NCBI GenBank assembly: GCA_029202525.1
Contig: CP119325.1
Coordinates: forward strand, 5,678,001-5,742,000
Source: Candidatus Pseudomonas phytovorans
GTDB taxonomy: Bacteria; Pseudomonadota; Gammaproteobacteria; Pseudomonadales; Pseudomonadaceae
Reading direction: 5' to 3'
Length of the DNA: 64,000 nt
Part shown: in pieces, positions 15,776 to 24,316 of the stretch
Position numbering within the stretch: position 1 is the stretch's first letter
Layout of the letters: the number at the start of each line of letters is the position of its first letter
The notes under the pieces: generated by a model
The model's database searches: none
Told to the model about the DNA's origin: nothing
What the model saw: only the letters and a program-made list of their open reading frames with translations
Program-made: the position numbers and the translations under genes

Positions 15776-16584
15776 CAACGCGCCCCCAGCAGGTCGGCGC
15801 GGTAGTCAGGCGCAGGAAAGTGGAAGGGTACCGGGCCGTCCGGGTCGCCCTTCATGAACTGGCGAATCCGTGGGTTGTCCGAGCCCATCAGCTCGTCGGG
15901 CGTGCCCTGCCCCAGCACCTGGCCGTCACCTACCACGTAGATGTAATCGGCGATGCTGGCAGTTTCGGCCAGGTCGTGGGAGACGACGATGCTGGTGATG
16001 CCCAAGGCATCATTGAGCAGCCGTATCAGGCGCACCAGTACGCCCATGGCAATAGGGTCCTGGCCGACGAACGGTTCGTCGTACATGAGGATCTGCGGGT
16101 CCAGGGCAATTGCCCGGGCCAGCGCCACACGGCGCTTCATGCCCCCGGACAACTCGTCAGGCATCAGGTCGATGGCACCGCGCAGGCCCACGGCCTGCAG
16201 CTTCATCAGCACGATGTCGCGGATCATTTCGTCCGACAGCTGGGTGTGCACGCGCAGCGGAAACGCAACGTTCTCGAACACATCGAGGTCGGTGAACAAC
16301 GCGCCGCTCTGGAACAGCACCCCCATCTGCTTGCGGGCGTCGAACAGGTCGCTGCGCGACAGCGTCGGCAGGTTCTGGCCGGCAACCCATACTTCACCGC
16401 TGGAGGGGCGCAACTGCGCGCCCATCAGGCGGAGCAACGTGGTCTTGCCGCAACCCGATGGCCCCATGATGCCGGTGACCTTGCCGCGCGGGATGCGAAT
16501 GTCGACGTTGCTGAAAATGCTGCGCGAACCGCGTTTGAAGGAAACCCCCTTCAACTCGACCGCGTAGGCGCTATCCACACTCAT
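15775..16584 (-). CDS. mlaF: Phospholipid transporter ATP-binding protein MlaF
   Basis: ABC ATPase of 269 residues. Walker A is GPSGCGKTT, the signature is LSGGMKRR and Walker B is LMYDEP, followed by the H-loop in IVVSHD. The N-terminal KRGSRSIFSNVDIRIPRGKV is MlaF-like. It is the first gene of mlaFEDCB and energises retrograde phospholipid transport with MlaE. It is divergent from kdsD across a 248-base gap that must hold the promoters of both operons. The same arrangement (mla genes next to kdsD) occurs in E. coli, though there on one strand. Confidence 0.95.
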   Translation of the reverse strand: MSVDSAYAVELKGVSFKRGSRSIFSNVDIRIPRGKVTGIMGPSGCGKTTLLRLMGAQLRPSSGEVWVAGQNLPTLSRSDLFDARKQMGVLFQSGALFTDLDVFENVAFPLRVHTQLSDEMIRDIVLMKLQAVGLRGAIDLMPDELSGGMKRRVALARAIALDPQILMYDEPFVGQDPIAMGVLVRLIRLLNDALGITSIVVSHDLAETASIADYIYVVGDGQVLGQGTPDELMGSDNPRIRQFMKGDPDGPVPFHFPAPDYRADLLGAR

Positions 16585-16770
16585 CTGGACTCCTTGCTAG
16601 TGCAGCCTCGTCCTAGTGGACGCCAGCCTCCATCAGGAAGGCACAAGCGCCCCTGGCAGGCCGAATAGCGGCGAACTATAGCACCGCTGAAGGCGCCGCC
16701 CCAAGGCCAGGCAAGCAGTCGTTCAGCCCCGTGACAGGCTTTGATGACATTCGCTACAGCAATCGAAGGG

Positions 16771-16799
16771 GTGAGGGTTTTCGTCATTGCGCGTATAAT
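16771..16799 (+). promoter_or_regulatory. kdsD: Candidate sigma-70 promoter of kdsD operon
   Basis: A perfect -10 box TATAAT at 16794-16799 lies 33 bases upstream of the kdsD ATG. The matching -35 at 17-base spacing is GTGAGG (16771-16776), a weak match with TGA in place. Good -10, poor -35. Confidence 0.5.
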
Positions 16800-16832
16800 C
16801 GCGGCCTTTTCATCAGGCATTGCTTTCTCGAC

Positions 16833-17807
16833 ATGAGCCAATCCAGCGAGCTGATCCAATCCGCCCAACGCACCCTACGCCTGGAACTCGAGGCCGTAGA
16901 GGCCCTGCTGGCGCGCATTGACGACAATTTTGTCAAAGCCTGCGAACTGATCCTGGCCAGCAAGGGCCGGGTGGTCGTGGTCGGCATGGGCAAGTCCGGG
17001 CACATAGGCAACAAGATCGCCGCGACTCTGGCCAGCACCGGTACGCCGGCATTTTTCGTGCACCCGGCTGAAGCCAGCCATGGCGACATGGGCATGATCA
17101 CCCGCGATGATGTCATCCTTGCCCTTTCCAATTCCGGCAGCACAGCCGAAATCGTCACCCTGCTGCCGCTGATCAAGCGCCTGGGCATCAAGCTGGTCAG
17201 CCTGACCGGCAACCCGGACTCGCCCCTGGCCCAGGCCGCCGAGGTCAACCTCGACGCCCGTGTCGAGCAAGAGGCCTGCCCGCTGAACCTGGCACCCACC
17301 TCCTCCACCACGGCCTCGCTGGTGCTGGGCGACTGCCTGGCCATTGCCCTGCTTGAAGCCCGCGGTTTCACCGCCGAAGACTTCGCCTTCTCGCACCCAG
17401 GCGGTGCTCTGGGTCGCCGCCTGTTGCTCAAGGTCGAGAACGTGATGCACAGCGGCGACGAGCTGCCTCAGGTAGCCCGCGGCACCTTGCTCAAGGAAGC
17501 GCTGCTTGAAATGTCCCGCAAAGGTCTGGGCATGACCGTGATCGTCGAAGCCGACGGCACGCTGGCCGGGATCTTCACCGACGGCGACCTGCGCCGCAGC
17601 CTGGACCGCAACATCGACGTACACACTACCCTGATCGACGAAGTCATGACCGTGCACGGCAAAACGGCCCGCGCCGAAATGCTCGCGGCCGAAGCCCTGA
17701 AGATCATGGAAGACCACAAGATCGGCGCACTGGTGGTGGTGGACCGCGAGGACCGCCCGACCGGTGCCCTGAACATGCACGACCTGCTGCGCGCCGGTGT
17801 AATGTAA
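16833..17807 (+). CDS. kdsD: Arabinose-5-phosphate isomerase KdsD
   Basis: Converts ribulose 5-phosphate to arabinose 5-phosphate, the first step to the LPS sugar Kdo. The 324-residue chain has an N-terminal SIS domain (VVVVGMGKSGHIGNKIAATLASTGTPAFF, SNSGSTAEIV) and two C-terminal CBS domains (about residues 205-320, with FTDGDLRR and LNMHDLL). ATG 16833 begins MSQSSEL; the frame upstream overlaps the promoter. kdsC follows after 11 bases. Confidence 0.96.
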   Translation: MSQSSELIQSAQRTLRLELEAVEALLARIDDNFVKACELILASKGRVVVVGMGKSGHIGNKIAATLASTGTPAFFVHPAEASHGDMGMITRDDVILALSNSGSTAEIVTLLPLIKRLGIKLVSLTGNPDSPLAQAAEVNLDARVEQEACPLNLAPTSSTTASLVLGDCLAIALLEARGFTAEDFAFSHPGGALGRRLLLKVENVMHSGDELPQVARGTLLKEALLEMSRKGLGMTVIVEADGTLAGIFTDGDLRRSLDRNIDVHTTLIDEVMTVHGKTARAEMLAAEALKIMEDHKIGALVVVDREDRPTGALNMHDLLRAGVM

Positions 17808-17818
17808 GGAGCGATGGA

Positions 17819-18343
17819 ATGAACCAGGACCTCATGCAACGCGGCAAAGCCATCAAGCTGGCAGTGTTCGACGTGGACGGCGTGCTCACCGACGGGCGCC
17901 TGTATTTCCTCGAGGACGGCAGCGAGTTCAAGACCTTCAATACCCTCGATGGCCAGGGCATCAAGATGCTCATGGCCTCGGGCGTGACCACCGCGATCAT
18001 CAGCGGGCGCAAAACCCCTGTGGTCGAGCGCCGGGCGAAAAACCTCGGCATCCCGCACCTGTACCAGGGCCGTGAGGACAAATTGGTCGTGCTTGACGGC
18101 CTGCTCGCCGAACTGGGCCTAAGCTATGATCAAGTGGCCTACCTGGGCGACGACCTGCCCGATTTGCCGGTCATTCGCCGGGTAGCATTGGGCATGGCCG
18201 TGGCCAACGCCGCACCGTTTGTTCGCCAGCACGCCCACGGCGTGACCCAGGCACGCGGCGGCGAAGGCGCAGCCCGTGAATTCTGCGAACTGATCATGCA
18301 GGCCCAGGGCACCCTGGACGCTGCCAACGCCAACTACCTGTAA
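17819..18343 (+). CDS. kdsC: 3-deoxy-manno-octulosonate-8-phosphatase KdsC
   Basis: HAD-superfamily phosphatase of 174 residues making Kdo from Kdo-8-phosphate. HAD motif I is FDVDGVLTDG (nucleophile Asp), motif II includes IISGRK, and motif IV is YLGDDLPDLPVI. It is a capless C0-type HAD, hence the small size. It lies between kdsD and lptC in the Kdo/LPS operon, with 8 bases to lptC. Confidence 0.96.
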   Translation: MNQDLMQRGKAIKLAVFDVDGVLTDGRLYFLEDGSEFKTFNTLDGQGIKMLMASGVTTAIISGRKTPVVERRAKNLGIPHLYQGREDKLVVLDGLLAELGLSYDQVAYLGDDLPDLPVIRRVALGMAVANAAPFVRQHAHGVTQARGGEGAAREFCELIMQAQGTLDAANANYL

Positions 18344-18351
18344 GGCTGCCC

Positions 18352-18924
18352 ATGTTCAGCAAGAAAGCCCGCAATATTGCGCTGCTAGCAGTGATCGCCG
18401 CCCTGTTGGCGGCGGTAGGCTACTGGAATGTCAGCCCGGAAAGCTTCCTCGACAAGCCGGTGGCCCAGGTCGACGAAAGCGCCATCGACTACTATGCGAT
18501 CAACGCCCACAGCGTGCAGTTTCTGCCCGATGGCAAGCTGCAGTACGAAATGACCGCCGACAAGGTCGAGCACCTCAAGGCCAGCGAAATCACGTTGCTG
18601 ACCACGCCGGACCTGCACATGTACCGCGGCACCGAATACCCGTGGCACGTGCAGAGCACCCGCGCCGAGGTCAACCCGGACGGCACCGAGGTCGAACTGA
18701 TCGACAAGGTACGGATTGCACGCATCGACGAAAAGCAGCGTGAAACCATCATTACCAGCTCACGCATGACCGTGTTCCCGCAGAAGCAATATGCGCAGAC
18801 CGAGCAAGCCGTTAGAATCGACGGCGCCGGTGGCACAACTACGGGCAAAGGAATGAAAGCGTATTTGAAAGAAAGCAGGATGGACCTGCTCTCTAACGTA
18901 AGAGGACAGTATGAGGCTCGTTAA
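18352..18924 (+). CDS. lptC: LPS export protein LptC
   Basis: Bitopic inner membrane protein of 190 residues linking the LptBFG ABC transporter to the LptA bridge. An N-terminal membrane helix (about residues 7-25) precedes a periplasmic beta-jellyroll (DYYAINAHSVQFLPDGKLQYEM and so on). The end overlaps lptA by 14 bases. Its place between kdsC and lptA confirms the assignment. Confidence 0.94.
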   Translation: MFSKKARNIALLAVIAALLAAVGYWNVSPESFLDKPVAQVDESAIDYYAINAHSVQFLPDGKLQYEMTADKVEHLKASEITLLTTPDLHMYRGTEYPWHVQSTRAEVNPDGTEVELIDKVRIARIDEKQRETIITSSRMTVFPQKQYAQTEQAVRIDGAGGTTTGKGMKAYLKESRMDLLSNVRGQYEAR

Positions 18925-19435
18925 AACCCTCCCCCTTTTGCTCAGCCTGAGCGCAGCACTGGGAAGCGCGAGCGCCTTCGCACTGCCGAATGACCGTGAT
19001 CAGCCGATCCGCATCCAGGCCGACCAGGCCCACCTGGATGACAAGCAAGGCGTAGCCACCTACACCGGCGACGTGGTCATTACCCAGGGCTCGATGATGA
19101 TCAAAGGCAACACCGTGACCATCACCCGTTCCGCTTCCGGCGACATCGATGTGGTGACCTCGGTGGGCAACCTGGCCTACTTCGAGCAGCAGCAGAGCAC
19201 CGCCAAGCCAGACAAGATGAAAGGCTGGGGCGTGACCATCCAGTATCAGGCGCTGAAGGACCTGGTGATTCTCACTGACCGCGCCAAGGTCGAGAACGAA
19301 GGCAACACCACCGAAGGCGAGAAAATCGTCTACAACACCCAGACCCAGGTGGCGACCGCCGGTCGTGGTGGCAACGTGACTACACCGCGTCAGCGTATCG
19401 ACATGGTGATCCAGCCCAAGAAGAAGGCCGAGTAA
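18911..19435 (+). CDS. lptA: LPS transport periplasmic protein LptA
   Basis: Periplasmic protein of 174 residues that oligomerises to carry LPS across the periplasm. It has a signal peptide ending near SAFA-LPND, then the OstA-like domain: IRIQADQAHLDDKQGVATYTG and GDVVITQGSMMIKG. Translation starts inside the end of lptC (14-base overlap). It ends exactly next to the lptB ATG. Confidence 0.95.
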   Translation: MRLVKTLPLLLSLSAALGSASAFALPNDRDQPIRIQADQAHLDDKQGVATYTGDVVITQGSMMIKGNTVTITRSASGDIDVVTSVGNLAYFEQQQSTAKPDKMKGWGVTIQYQALKDLVILTDRAKVENEGNTTEGEKIVYNTQTQVATAGRGGNVTTPRQRIDMVIQPKKKAE

Positions 19436-20161
19436 ATGGCAACCCTCAAAGCCCAGCATCTGGCCAAGAGCTACAAGGGGCGGCAGGTCGTACGCGATGT
19501 CAGTCTGTCGATCGACAGTGGCCAGATCGTCGGCCTGCTAGGCCCCAACGGCGCCGGCAAGACCACCTGCTTCTACATGATTGTCGGGCTGGTCCAGGCC
19601 GAGCAGGGACGCGTGCTCATCGACAACCTCGATGTCAGCCACCAGCCCATGCACGGCCGCGCCCGTGCTGGCATCGGCTATCTGCCGCAGGAAGCCTCGA
19701 TCTTCCGCAAGCTGTCGGTGGCCGACAACATCATGGCCATCCTCGAGACCCGCAAGGACCTCGACCGTGAAGGCCGTCGCAAAGAACTGGAAAGCCTGCT
19801 GCAGGAGTTCCACATCAGCCACATTCGCGACAACCTCGGCATGAGCCTGTCCGGCGGTGAGCGCCGTCGCGTCGAGATTGCCCGCGCCCTGGCGACCGCA
19901 CCCAAGTTCATCCTGCTGGACGAACCCTTCGCCGGTGTCGACCCGATCTCGGTCGGTGACATCAAGCAGATCATCCACCACCTCAAGGCCAAGGGTATCG
20001 GTGTACTGATTACCGACCACAACGTGCGAGAGACCCTGGATATCTGCGAAACCGCCTATATCGTCAATGATGGCCGACTGATCGCCGAAGGCGACGCTGA
20101 AACCATCCTGGCCAACGAACTGGTCAAAGAGGTTTACCTGGGCCACGAGTTCCGACTCTGA
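19436..20161 (+). CDS. lptB: LPS export ATPase LptB
   Basis: Cytoplasmic ABC ATPase of 241 residues powering LPS extraction with LptFG (not in the window). Walker A is GPNGAGKTT, the Q-loop region is YLPQEASIFRKL, the signature LSGGERRR, Walker B ILLDEPFAGVDP, and the H-loop is in ITDHN. It starts directly after the lptA stop. It is followed by 175 bases before rpoN. Confidence 0.97.
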   Translation: MATLKAQHLAKSYKGRQVVRDVSLSIDSGQIVGLLGPNGAGKTTCFYMIVGLVQAEQGRVLIDNLDVSHQPMHGRARAGIGYLPQEASIFRKLSVADNIMAILETRKDLDREGRRKELESLLQEFHISHIRDNLGMSLSGGERRRVEIARALATAPKFILLDEPFAGVDPISVGDIKQIIHHLKAKGIGVLITDHNVRETLDICETAYIVNDGRLIAEGDAETILANELVKEVYLGHEFRL

Positions 20162-20212
20162 CCCGGCACGTGCCTGGAGCACTGGCAAATTGCCGCTAAA
20201 CCGCGGGGAAAG

Positions 20213-20243
20213 TTGTTACGGTGCTCTAGGCAAACGCTACAAT
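20213..20243 (+). promoter_or_regulatory. rpoN: Possible sigma-70 promoter upstream of rpoN
   Basis: TTGTTA (20213-20218) and TACAAT (20238-20243) are separated by 19 bases, a little long. It lies about 95 bases upstream of the rpoN ATG, in the lptB-rpoN gap. The hexamers are fair; the spacing is not ideal. Confidence 0.35.
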
Positions 20244-20336
20244 TTAAGGCATAAAACTTGCTTGATCTGGCGCTCCGGCGCCGTCGTGTAGTGGATGGCG
20301 CATGCGCGCCGGCGAACAAGGTATTAAGCCCCAGCC

Positions 20337-21830
20337 ATGAAACCATCGCTCGTCCTAAAAATGGGCCAGCAACTGACGATGACACCGCAGTTGCAACAGG
20401 CCATCCGCCTGCTCCAGCTTTCTACCCTGGACCTCCAACAGGAAATCCAGGAAGCGCTGGAGTCGAACCCGATGCTCGAACGTCAGGAAGACGGCGAGGA
20501 CTTCGACAACAGCGACCCGATGGCGGACAACGCCGAGAGCAAGCCGGCCGCCGAAGCCCAGGACAATAGCTTCCAGGAAAGCACCGCCGGTGCCGACAGC
20601 CTGGAAGACGGTGAGTGGAGCGAGCGCATCCCCAACGAGCTTCCGGTCGATACCGCCTGGGAAGACATCTACCAGACCAGCGCCAGCAGCCTGCCCAGCA
20701 ACGATGACGACGAGTGGGACTTCACCACGCGCACATCGGCCGGCGAAAGCCTGCAGAGTCACCTGCTGTGGCAACTGAACCTGGCGCCGATGTCCGACAC
20801 CGACCGCCTGATTGCCGTTACCCTCATCGACAGCATCAACGGCCAGGGCTACCTGGAAGACACCCTGGAGGAAATCTGCGCCGGTTTCGACCCGGAGCTG
20901 GATATTGAACTGGACGAGGTCGAAGCGGTACTGCACCGCATTCAGCAGTTCGAACCAGCCGGGGTCGGTGCCCGCAACCTGGGCGAGTGCCTGCTGCTGC
21001 AACTGCGTCAGCTACCTGCCAATACCCCGTGGATGACTGAAGCCAAGCGCCTGGTCACCGATTTCATCGACCTGCTCGGCAGCCGTGACTACAGCCAGCT
21101 GATGCGGCGCATGAAAATCAAGGAAGACGAGCTTCGCCAGGTCATCGAACTGGTTCAAAGCCTCAACCCGCGCCCTGGCTCACAGATCGAGTCCAGCGAG
21201 CCCGAGTACGTGGTGCCCGATGTCATCGTGCGCAAAGACACCGACCGTTGGCTGGTGGAGCTGAACCAGGAAGCCATCCCGCGCCTACGGGTGAACCCGC
21301 AATACGCAGGCTTCGTGCGCCGCGCCGACACCAGCGCCGACAACACCTTCATGCGCAACCAGCTGCAGGAAGCGCGCTGGTTCATCAAGAGCCTGCAAAG
21401 CCGCAACGAAACCCTGATGAAGGTTGCCACGCAGATCGTCGAGCACCAGCGCGGTTTCCTCGACCACGGCGACGAAGCGATGAAGCCGCTGGTACTGCAT
21501 GACATCGCCGAAGCGGTGGGCATGCACGAGTCGACCATTTCACGGGTCACCACGCAGAAATACATGCACACACCGCGTGGCATCTACGAACTGAAATACT
21601 TTTTCTCCAGCCACGTCAGCACCTCCGAAGGCGGAGAATGCTCGTCCACGGCGATTCGCGCGATCATCAAGAAACTGGTTGCGGCGGAAAATCAGAAAAA
21701 GCCATTGAGTGACAGCAAGATCGCTGGTTTACTGGAGGCACAAGGCATCCAGGTAGCCCGTCGCACCGTCGCCAAGTACCGCGAGTCCCTCGGCATTGCA
21801 CCGTCGAGCGAGCGCAAGCGACTGATGTAG
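20337..21830 (+). CDS. rpoN: RNA polymerase sigma-54 factor
   Basis: Sigma-54 of 497 residues. The N-terminal activator-interacting region is Gln/Leu-rich (MKPSLVLKMGQQLTMTPQLQQAI). An acidic region II follows (about residues 45-125). The core-binding domain comes next, then a helix-turn-helix (AVGMHESTISRVTTQKY), and the RpoN box ARRTVAKYRE near residues 475-485. It directs transcription of nitrogen, flagellar and catabolic genes from -24/-12 promoters. It is followed by hpf, ptsN, rapZ and ptsO, the standard Pseudomonas order. Confidence 0.98.
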   Translation: MKPSLVLKMGQQLTMTPQLQQAIRLLQLSTLDLQQEIQEALESNPMLERQEDGEDFDNSDPMADNAESKPAAEAQDNSFQESTAGADSLEDGEWSERIPNELPVDTAWEDIYQTSASSLPSNDDDEWDFTTRTSAGESLQSHLLWQLNLAPMSDTDRLIAVTLIDSINGQGYLEDTLEEICAGFDPELDIELDEVEAVLHRIQQFEPAGVGARNLGECLLLQLRQLPANTPWMTEAKRLVTDFIDLLGSRDYSQLMRRMKIKEDELRQVIELVQSLNPRPGSQIESSEPEYVVPDVIVRKDTDRWLVELNQEAIPRLRVNPQYAGFVRRADTSADNTFMRNQLQEARWFIKSLQSRNETLMKVATQIVEHQRGFLDHGDEAMKPLVLHDIAEAVGMHESTISRVTTQKYMHTPRGIYELKYFFSSHVSTSEGGECSSTAIRAIIKKLVAAENQKKPLSDSKIAGLLEAQGIQVARRTVAKYRESLGIAPSSERKRLM

Positions 21831-21858
21831 CCCCTGAGATGAGCCACAGCGTTTGTGG

Positions 21859-21884
21859 GGCAGGTGCAAGACCTGCCTCTTTAT
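21859..21884 (+). terminator. Weak terminator/attenuator between rpoN and hpf
   Basis: GGCAGGT (21859-21865) and ACCTGCC (21871-21877) pair around GCAAG and are followed by TCTTTAT. The short stem and mixed T-tract suggest partial termination in the 79-base rpoN-hpf gap. Confidence 0.55.
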
Positions 21885-21909
21885 GCACGGGCAATAAAGG
21901 AGAAGCTGT

Positions 21910-22218
21910 ATGCAAGTCAATATCAGTGGACAGCATGTAGAAGTCACCCCTCCGCTGCGCGATTATGTAGAGCAGAAGCTCAAACGCGTAGCCAGTCACT
22001 TCGACAAGATCACCAACGTGCAGGTCATCATGAAAGTCGAGAAGCTGCAGCAGAAGGTCGAAGCGACCCTGCAGATTCCTGGCGGTGAAGTGGTTGCCAA
22101 TGCCGAAGATCAAGATATGTATGCAGCAATAGACGCCTTGGCCGACAAGCTCGACCGCCAACTGAAAAAACACAAGGAAAAACAGCAAAGTCTGCTGCAA
22201 GGTGCAGCTGCCCGCTGA
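21910..22218 (+). CDS. hpf: Ribosome hibernation promoting factor, short form
   Basis: A 102-residue HPF/YfiA family protein that binds the 30S subunit and promotes 100S ribosome dimers in stationary phase. The pattern MQVNISGQHVEVTPPLRDYVEQKL is family-typical. It lacks the C-terminal domain of long HPF. A strong ribosome binding site (AAGGAG) precedes ATG 21910. It lies between rpoN and ptsN. Confidence 0.95.
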   Translation: MQVNISGQHVEVTPPLRDYVEQKLKRVASHFDKITNVQVIMKVEKLQQKVEATLQIPGGEVVANAEDQDMYAAIDALADKLDRQLKKHKEKQQSLLQGAAAR

Positions 22219-22230
22219 TCCCCCTCATCC

Positions 22231-22695
22231 ATGATCCGACTTGAAACCATCCTGACCCCCGGCCGTTCCCTCGTGAACGTGCCGGGCGGCAGTAAGAAGC
22301 GCGCCCTGGAAAAGGTCGCCACCGTCATCGCCGAGCAAGTGCCAGAACTGGAGATGCAAGACGTCTTCGAAAAGCTGGTCGCTCGGGAAAAACTCGGCTC
22401 GACCGGTTTCGGCAATGGCATCGCCATCCCGCACTGCCGGCTTGAAGGCTGTTCCGCACCGGTCAGCGCCCTGCTGCACTTGGAAGCTCCTATCGATTAC
22501 GACGCCATCGATGGCGCGCCCGTGGACCTGCTCTTCGTCCTGCTGGTGCCCGAAGCCGCCACCGATGCCCACTTGGAACTGCTGCGCCAGATTGCCAGCA
22601 TGCTCGATCGCAAGGAGGTTCGTGATCGCCTGCGTGCCGCCAGCAGTAACGAGGCCCTGTTCCAGGTTGTCCTGGACGTACAGAACGAGCACTGA
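22231..22695 (+). CDS. ptsN: Nitrogen PTS protein EIIA-Ntr
   Basis: Phosphoacceptor protein of the PTS-Ntr regulatory chain, 154 residues, single EIIA domain. The phosphorylated His is residue 68 in GNGIAIPHCR. It receives phosphate from NPr (ptsO, downstream) and acts on targets such as potassium transport and carbon control; in P. putida it modulates sigma-54-dependent catabolic promoters. It lies 12 bases after hpf and 2 bases before rapZ. Confidence 0.97.
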   Translation: MIRLETILTPGRSLVNVPGGSKKRALEKVATVIAEQVPELEMQDVFEKLVAREKLGSTGFGNGIAIPHCRLEGCSAPVSALLHLEAPIDYDAIDGAPVDLLFVLLVPEAATDAHLELLRQIASMLDRKEVRDRLRAASSNEALFQVVLDVQNEH

Positions 22696-22697
22696 AC

Positions 22698-23552
22698 ATG
22701 CGCCTGATCATTGTCAGCGGCCGGTCCGGCTCCGGCAAGAGCACCGCCCTCGATGTCCTGGAAGACAACGGTTTCTACTGCATTGACAACCTGCCCGCCG
22801 GGCTGCTGCCGCAGTTGGCGGAAGAAGCGCTGATCAACACCGAACTGCTGCAACCCAAGGTTGCCGTGTCGATCGATGCGCGCAACCTGCCCAGCCACCT
22901 CACGCGCTTCCCCGAATTGCTCGAAGAAGCCCGCGCGCGGAACATCCAGTGCGATGTATTGTTCCTGGATGCCGACGAAGACATGCTGCTCAAGCGCTTC
23001 TCGGAAACCCGCCGGCGCCACCCACTGACCAATGCCAACCGCTCGCTGGCAGAAGCGATCCGCGTCGAGAACGAGCTTTTGGGCCCGATCGCCGACCTGG
23101 CCGACCTGAAGATCGACACCACCAACCTGAACCTGTATCAGCTGCGTGATTCGATCAAGCTGCGCCTGCTCAACCAACCCGAGCCCGGTACCGCGTTTCT
23201 GGTCGAGTCGTTCGGCTTCAAGCGTGGCATGCCGGTCGACGCCGACCTGGTGTTCGATGTGCGCTGCCTTCCCAACCCGTATTGGAAGCCCGAGCTGCGC
23301 GAGCACTCCGGTCTCGACCAACCGGTAGTCGACTACCTGGCCGCACAACCGGATGTCGAAGACATGTACAACGACATCTCCAGCTACCTGCTCAAGTGGT
23401 TGCCCCGCTTCGCCGCCAGTAACCGCGCCTACGTCACCATTGCCATCGGCTGCACTGGCGGCCACCACCGCTCTGTGTACATCACCGAACGCCTTGGCCA
23501 ACAGCTGCAGCAATCCCTGAAAAACGTCCAGGTCCGCCACCGCGACCTCTAG
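22698..23552 (+). CDS. rapZ: RNase adapter protein RapZ
   Basis: P-loop protein of 284 residues. Walker A is GRSGSGKST near the N-terminus. The C-terminal domain has CTGGHHRSVYITE, typical of RapZ/YvcJ. In E. coli it binds small RNAs and directs RNase E to GlmZ, controlling glucosamine-6-phosphate synthase. Whether it uses the same RNA target in Pseudomonas cannot be seen here. It starts 2 bases after ptsN, with ptsO 19 bases after its stop. Confidence 0.96.
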   Translation: MRLIIVSGRSGSGKSTALDVLEDNGFYCIDNLPAGLLPQLAEEALINTELLQPKVAVSIDARNLPSHLTRFPELLEEARARNIQCDVLFLDADEDMLLKRFSETRRRHPLTNANRSLAEAIRVENELLGPIADLADLKIDTTNLNLYQLRDSIKLRLLNQPEPGTAFLVESFGFKRGMPVDADLVFDVRCLPNPYWKPELREHSGLDQPVVDYLAAQPDVEDMYNDISSYLLKWLPRFAASNRAYVTIAIGCTGGHHRSVYITERLGQQLQQSLKNVQVRHRDL

Positions 23553-23571
23553 CCCAAGGATCCGCCCCACG

Positions 23572-23844
23572 ATGCCCGCCCGCGAAATTACCATTATCAA
23601 CAAGCTGGGTCTGCATGCCCGGGCGGCAGCCAAGTTCGTCGGCGTGGCGGGCCGCTTCCCCTGCCAGGTACGGGTTGGCCGCGCGCCCGACAAACTGGTG
23701 GATGGCAAGAGCATCATGGCAGTGATGATGCTGGCAGCCGGCAAAGGCACCCAGGTGCACCTGCATACTGAAGGCGAGCAGGACAATGACGCCATGGATG
23801 CGCTGGTCGAGCTGATCAACAACTTCTTCGACGAAGGCGAGTAA
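23572..23844 (+). CDS. ptsO: Nitrogen PTS phosphocarrier NPr
   Basis: HPr-family protein of 90 residues. The active His15 is in KLGLHARAAAKFV, and the second helix has GKSIMAVMML. It passes phosphate from EI-Ntr (PtsP, elsewhere) to PtsN. It is the last gene of the rpoN group; the next gene on the strand is an unrelated HTH protein 126 bases away. Confidence 0.96.
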   Translation: MPAREITIINKLGLHARAAAKFVGVAGRFPCQVRVGRAPDKLVDGKSIMAVMMLAAGKGTQVHLHTEGEQDNDAMDALVELINNFFDEGE

Positions 23845-23904
23845 GTCCCCTCCCCTGCAACATTTCCTCCCAATTCTCAGGATGCAATAAAGCGCAGTTG
23901 CCTT

Positions 23905-23922
23905 TATACCTATACAGGTATA
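23905..23922. promoter_or_regulatory. Candidate operator palindrome upstream of HTH gene
   Basis: TATACCT (23905-23911) and AGGTATA (23916-23922) form a perfect 7-base inverted repeat around ATAC, 48 bases upstream of the HTH gene start. Antitoxin-type HTH proteins usually repress their own promoter through such a site. Confidence 0.5.
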
Positions 23923-23970
23923 GCAGGTCACGCCTGAAGCTGGCGCAGGCGCATTCAAGAGGAGAAACAA

Positions 23971-24291
23971 ATGACTGAGATCGAAGCTGGCAGCGGCAAT
24001 GTCTATGCCGACCTCACCACTGCCGACGCCAATGAAATGCTGGTGAAAGCTCAGCTTGCCTGCAAGATCTGCAGCATCATCAAGGCTCGTCATCTCACCC
24101 AGGTTCAGGCCGCTGCAGTGCTTGGGTTACCCCAGCCCAAGGTTTCCGAGATGATGCGAGGCAAGTTTCGCGGGATTAGCGAAACCAAGATGATCGATTG
24201 CCTGGCGCGGCTCGGTCGTGATGTACAGATCGTTGTCAAGGCTGCCCCCCCGGCTCGCCGCGAAGGACGTGTGGAAGTCATCTTTACCTGA
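23971..24291 (+). CDS. HTH (XRE/HigA-like) protein, orphan antitoxin candidate
   Basis: A 106-residue DNA-binding protein with one helix-turn-helix: LTQVQAAAVLGLPQPKVSEMM at about residues 47-67. The pattern with following RGKFRGISETKMIDCLARLG matches the HTH_37 group of HigA/antitoxin-like regulators encoded after RelE/HigB-type toxins. Here no toxin gene adjoins: upstream is ptsO and 126 bases without a gene, downstream is a convergent transporter. It may be an orphan antitoxin or a plain regulator. GAGGAG gives a good ribosome binding site for ATG 23971. An upstream palindrome suggests autoregulation. Confidence 0.82.
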   Translation: MTEIEAGSGNVYADLTTADANEMLVKAQLACKICSIIKARHLTQVQAAAVLGLPQPKVSEMMRGKFRGISETKMIDCLARLGRDVQIVVKAAPPARREGRVEVIFT

Positions 24292-24316
24292 AGCGCCCCC
24301 ACACGTGCCAGCTTGC

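Noticed and set aside
22497..23873. A 458-codon open frame opposite rapZ and ptsO
   Set aside because: Shadow frame covering two well-identified genes; no motif.
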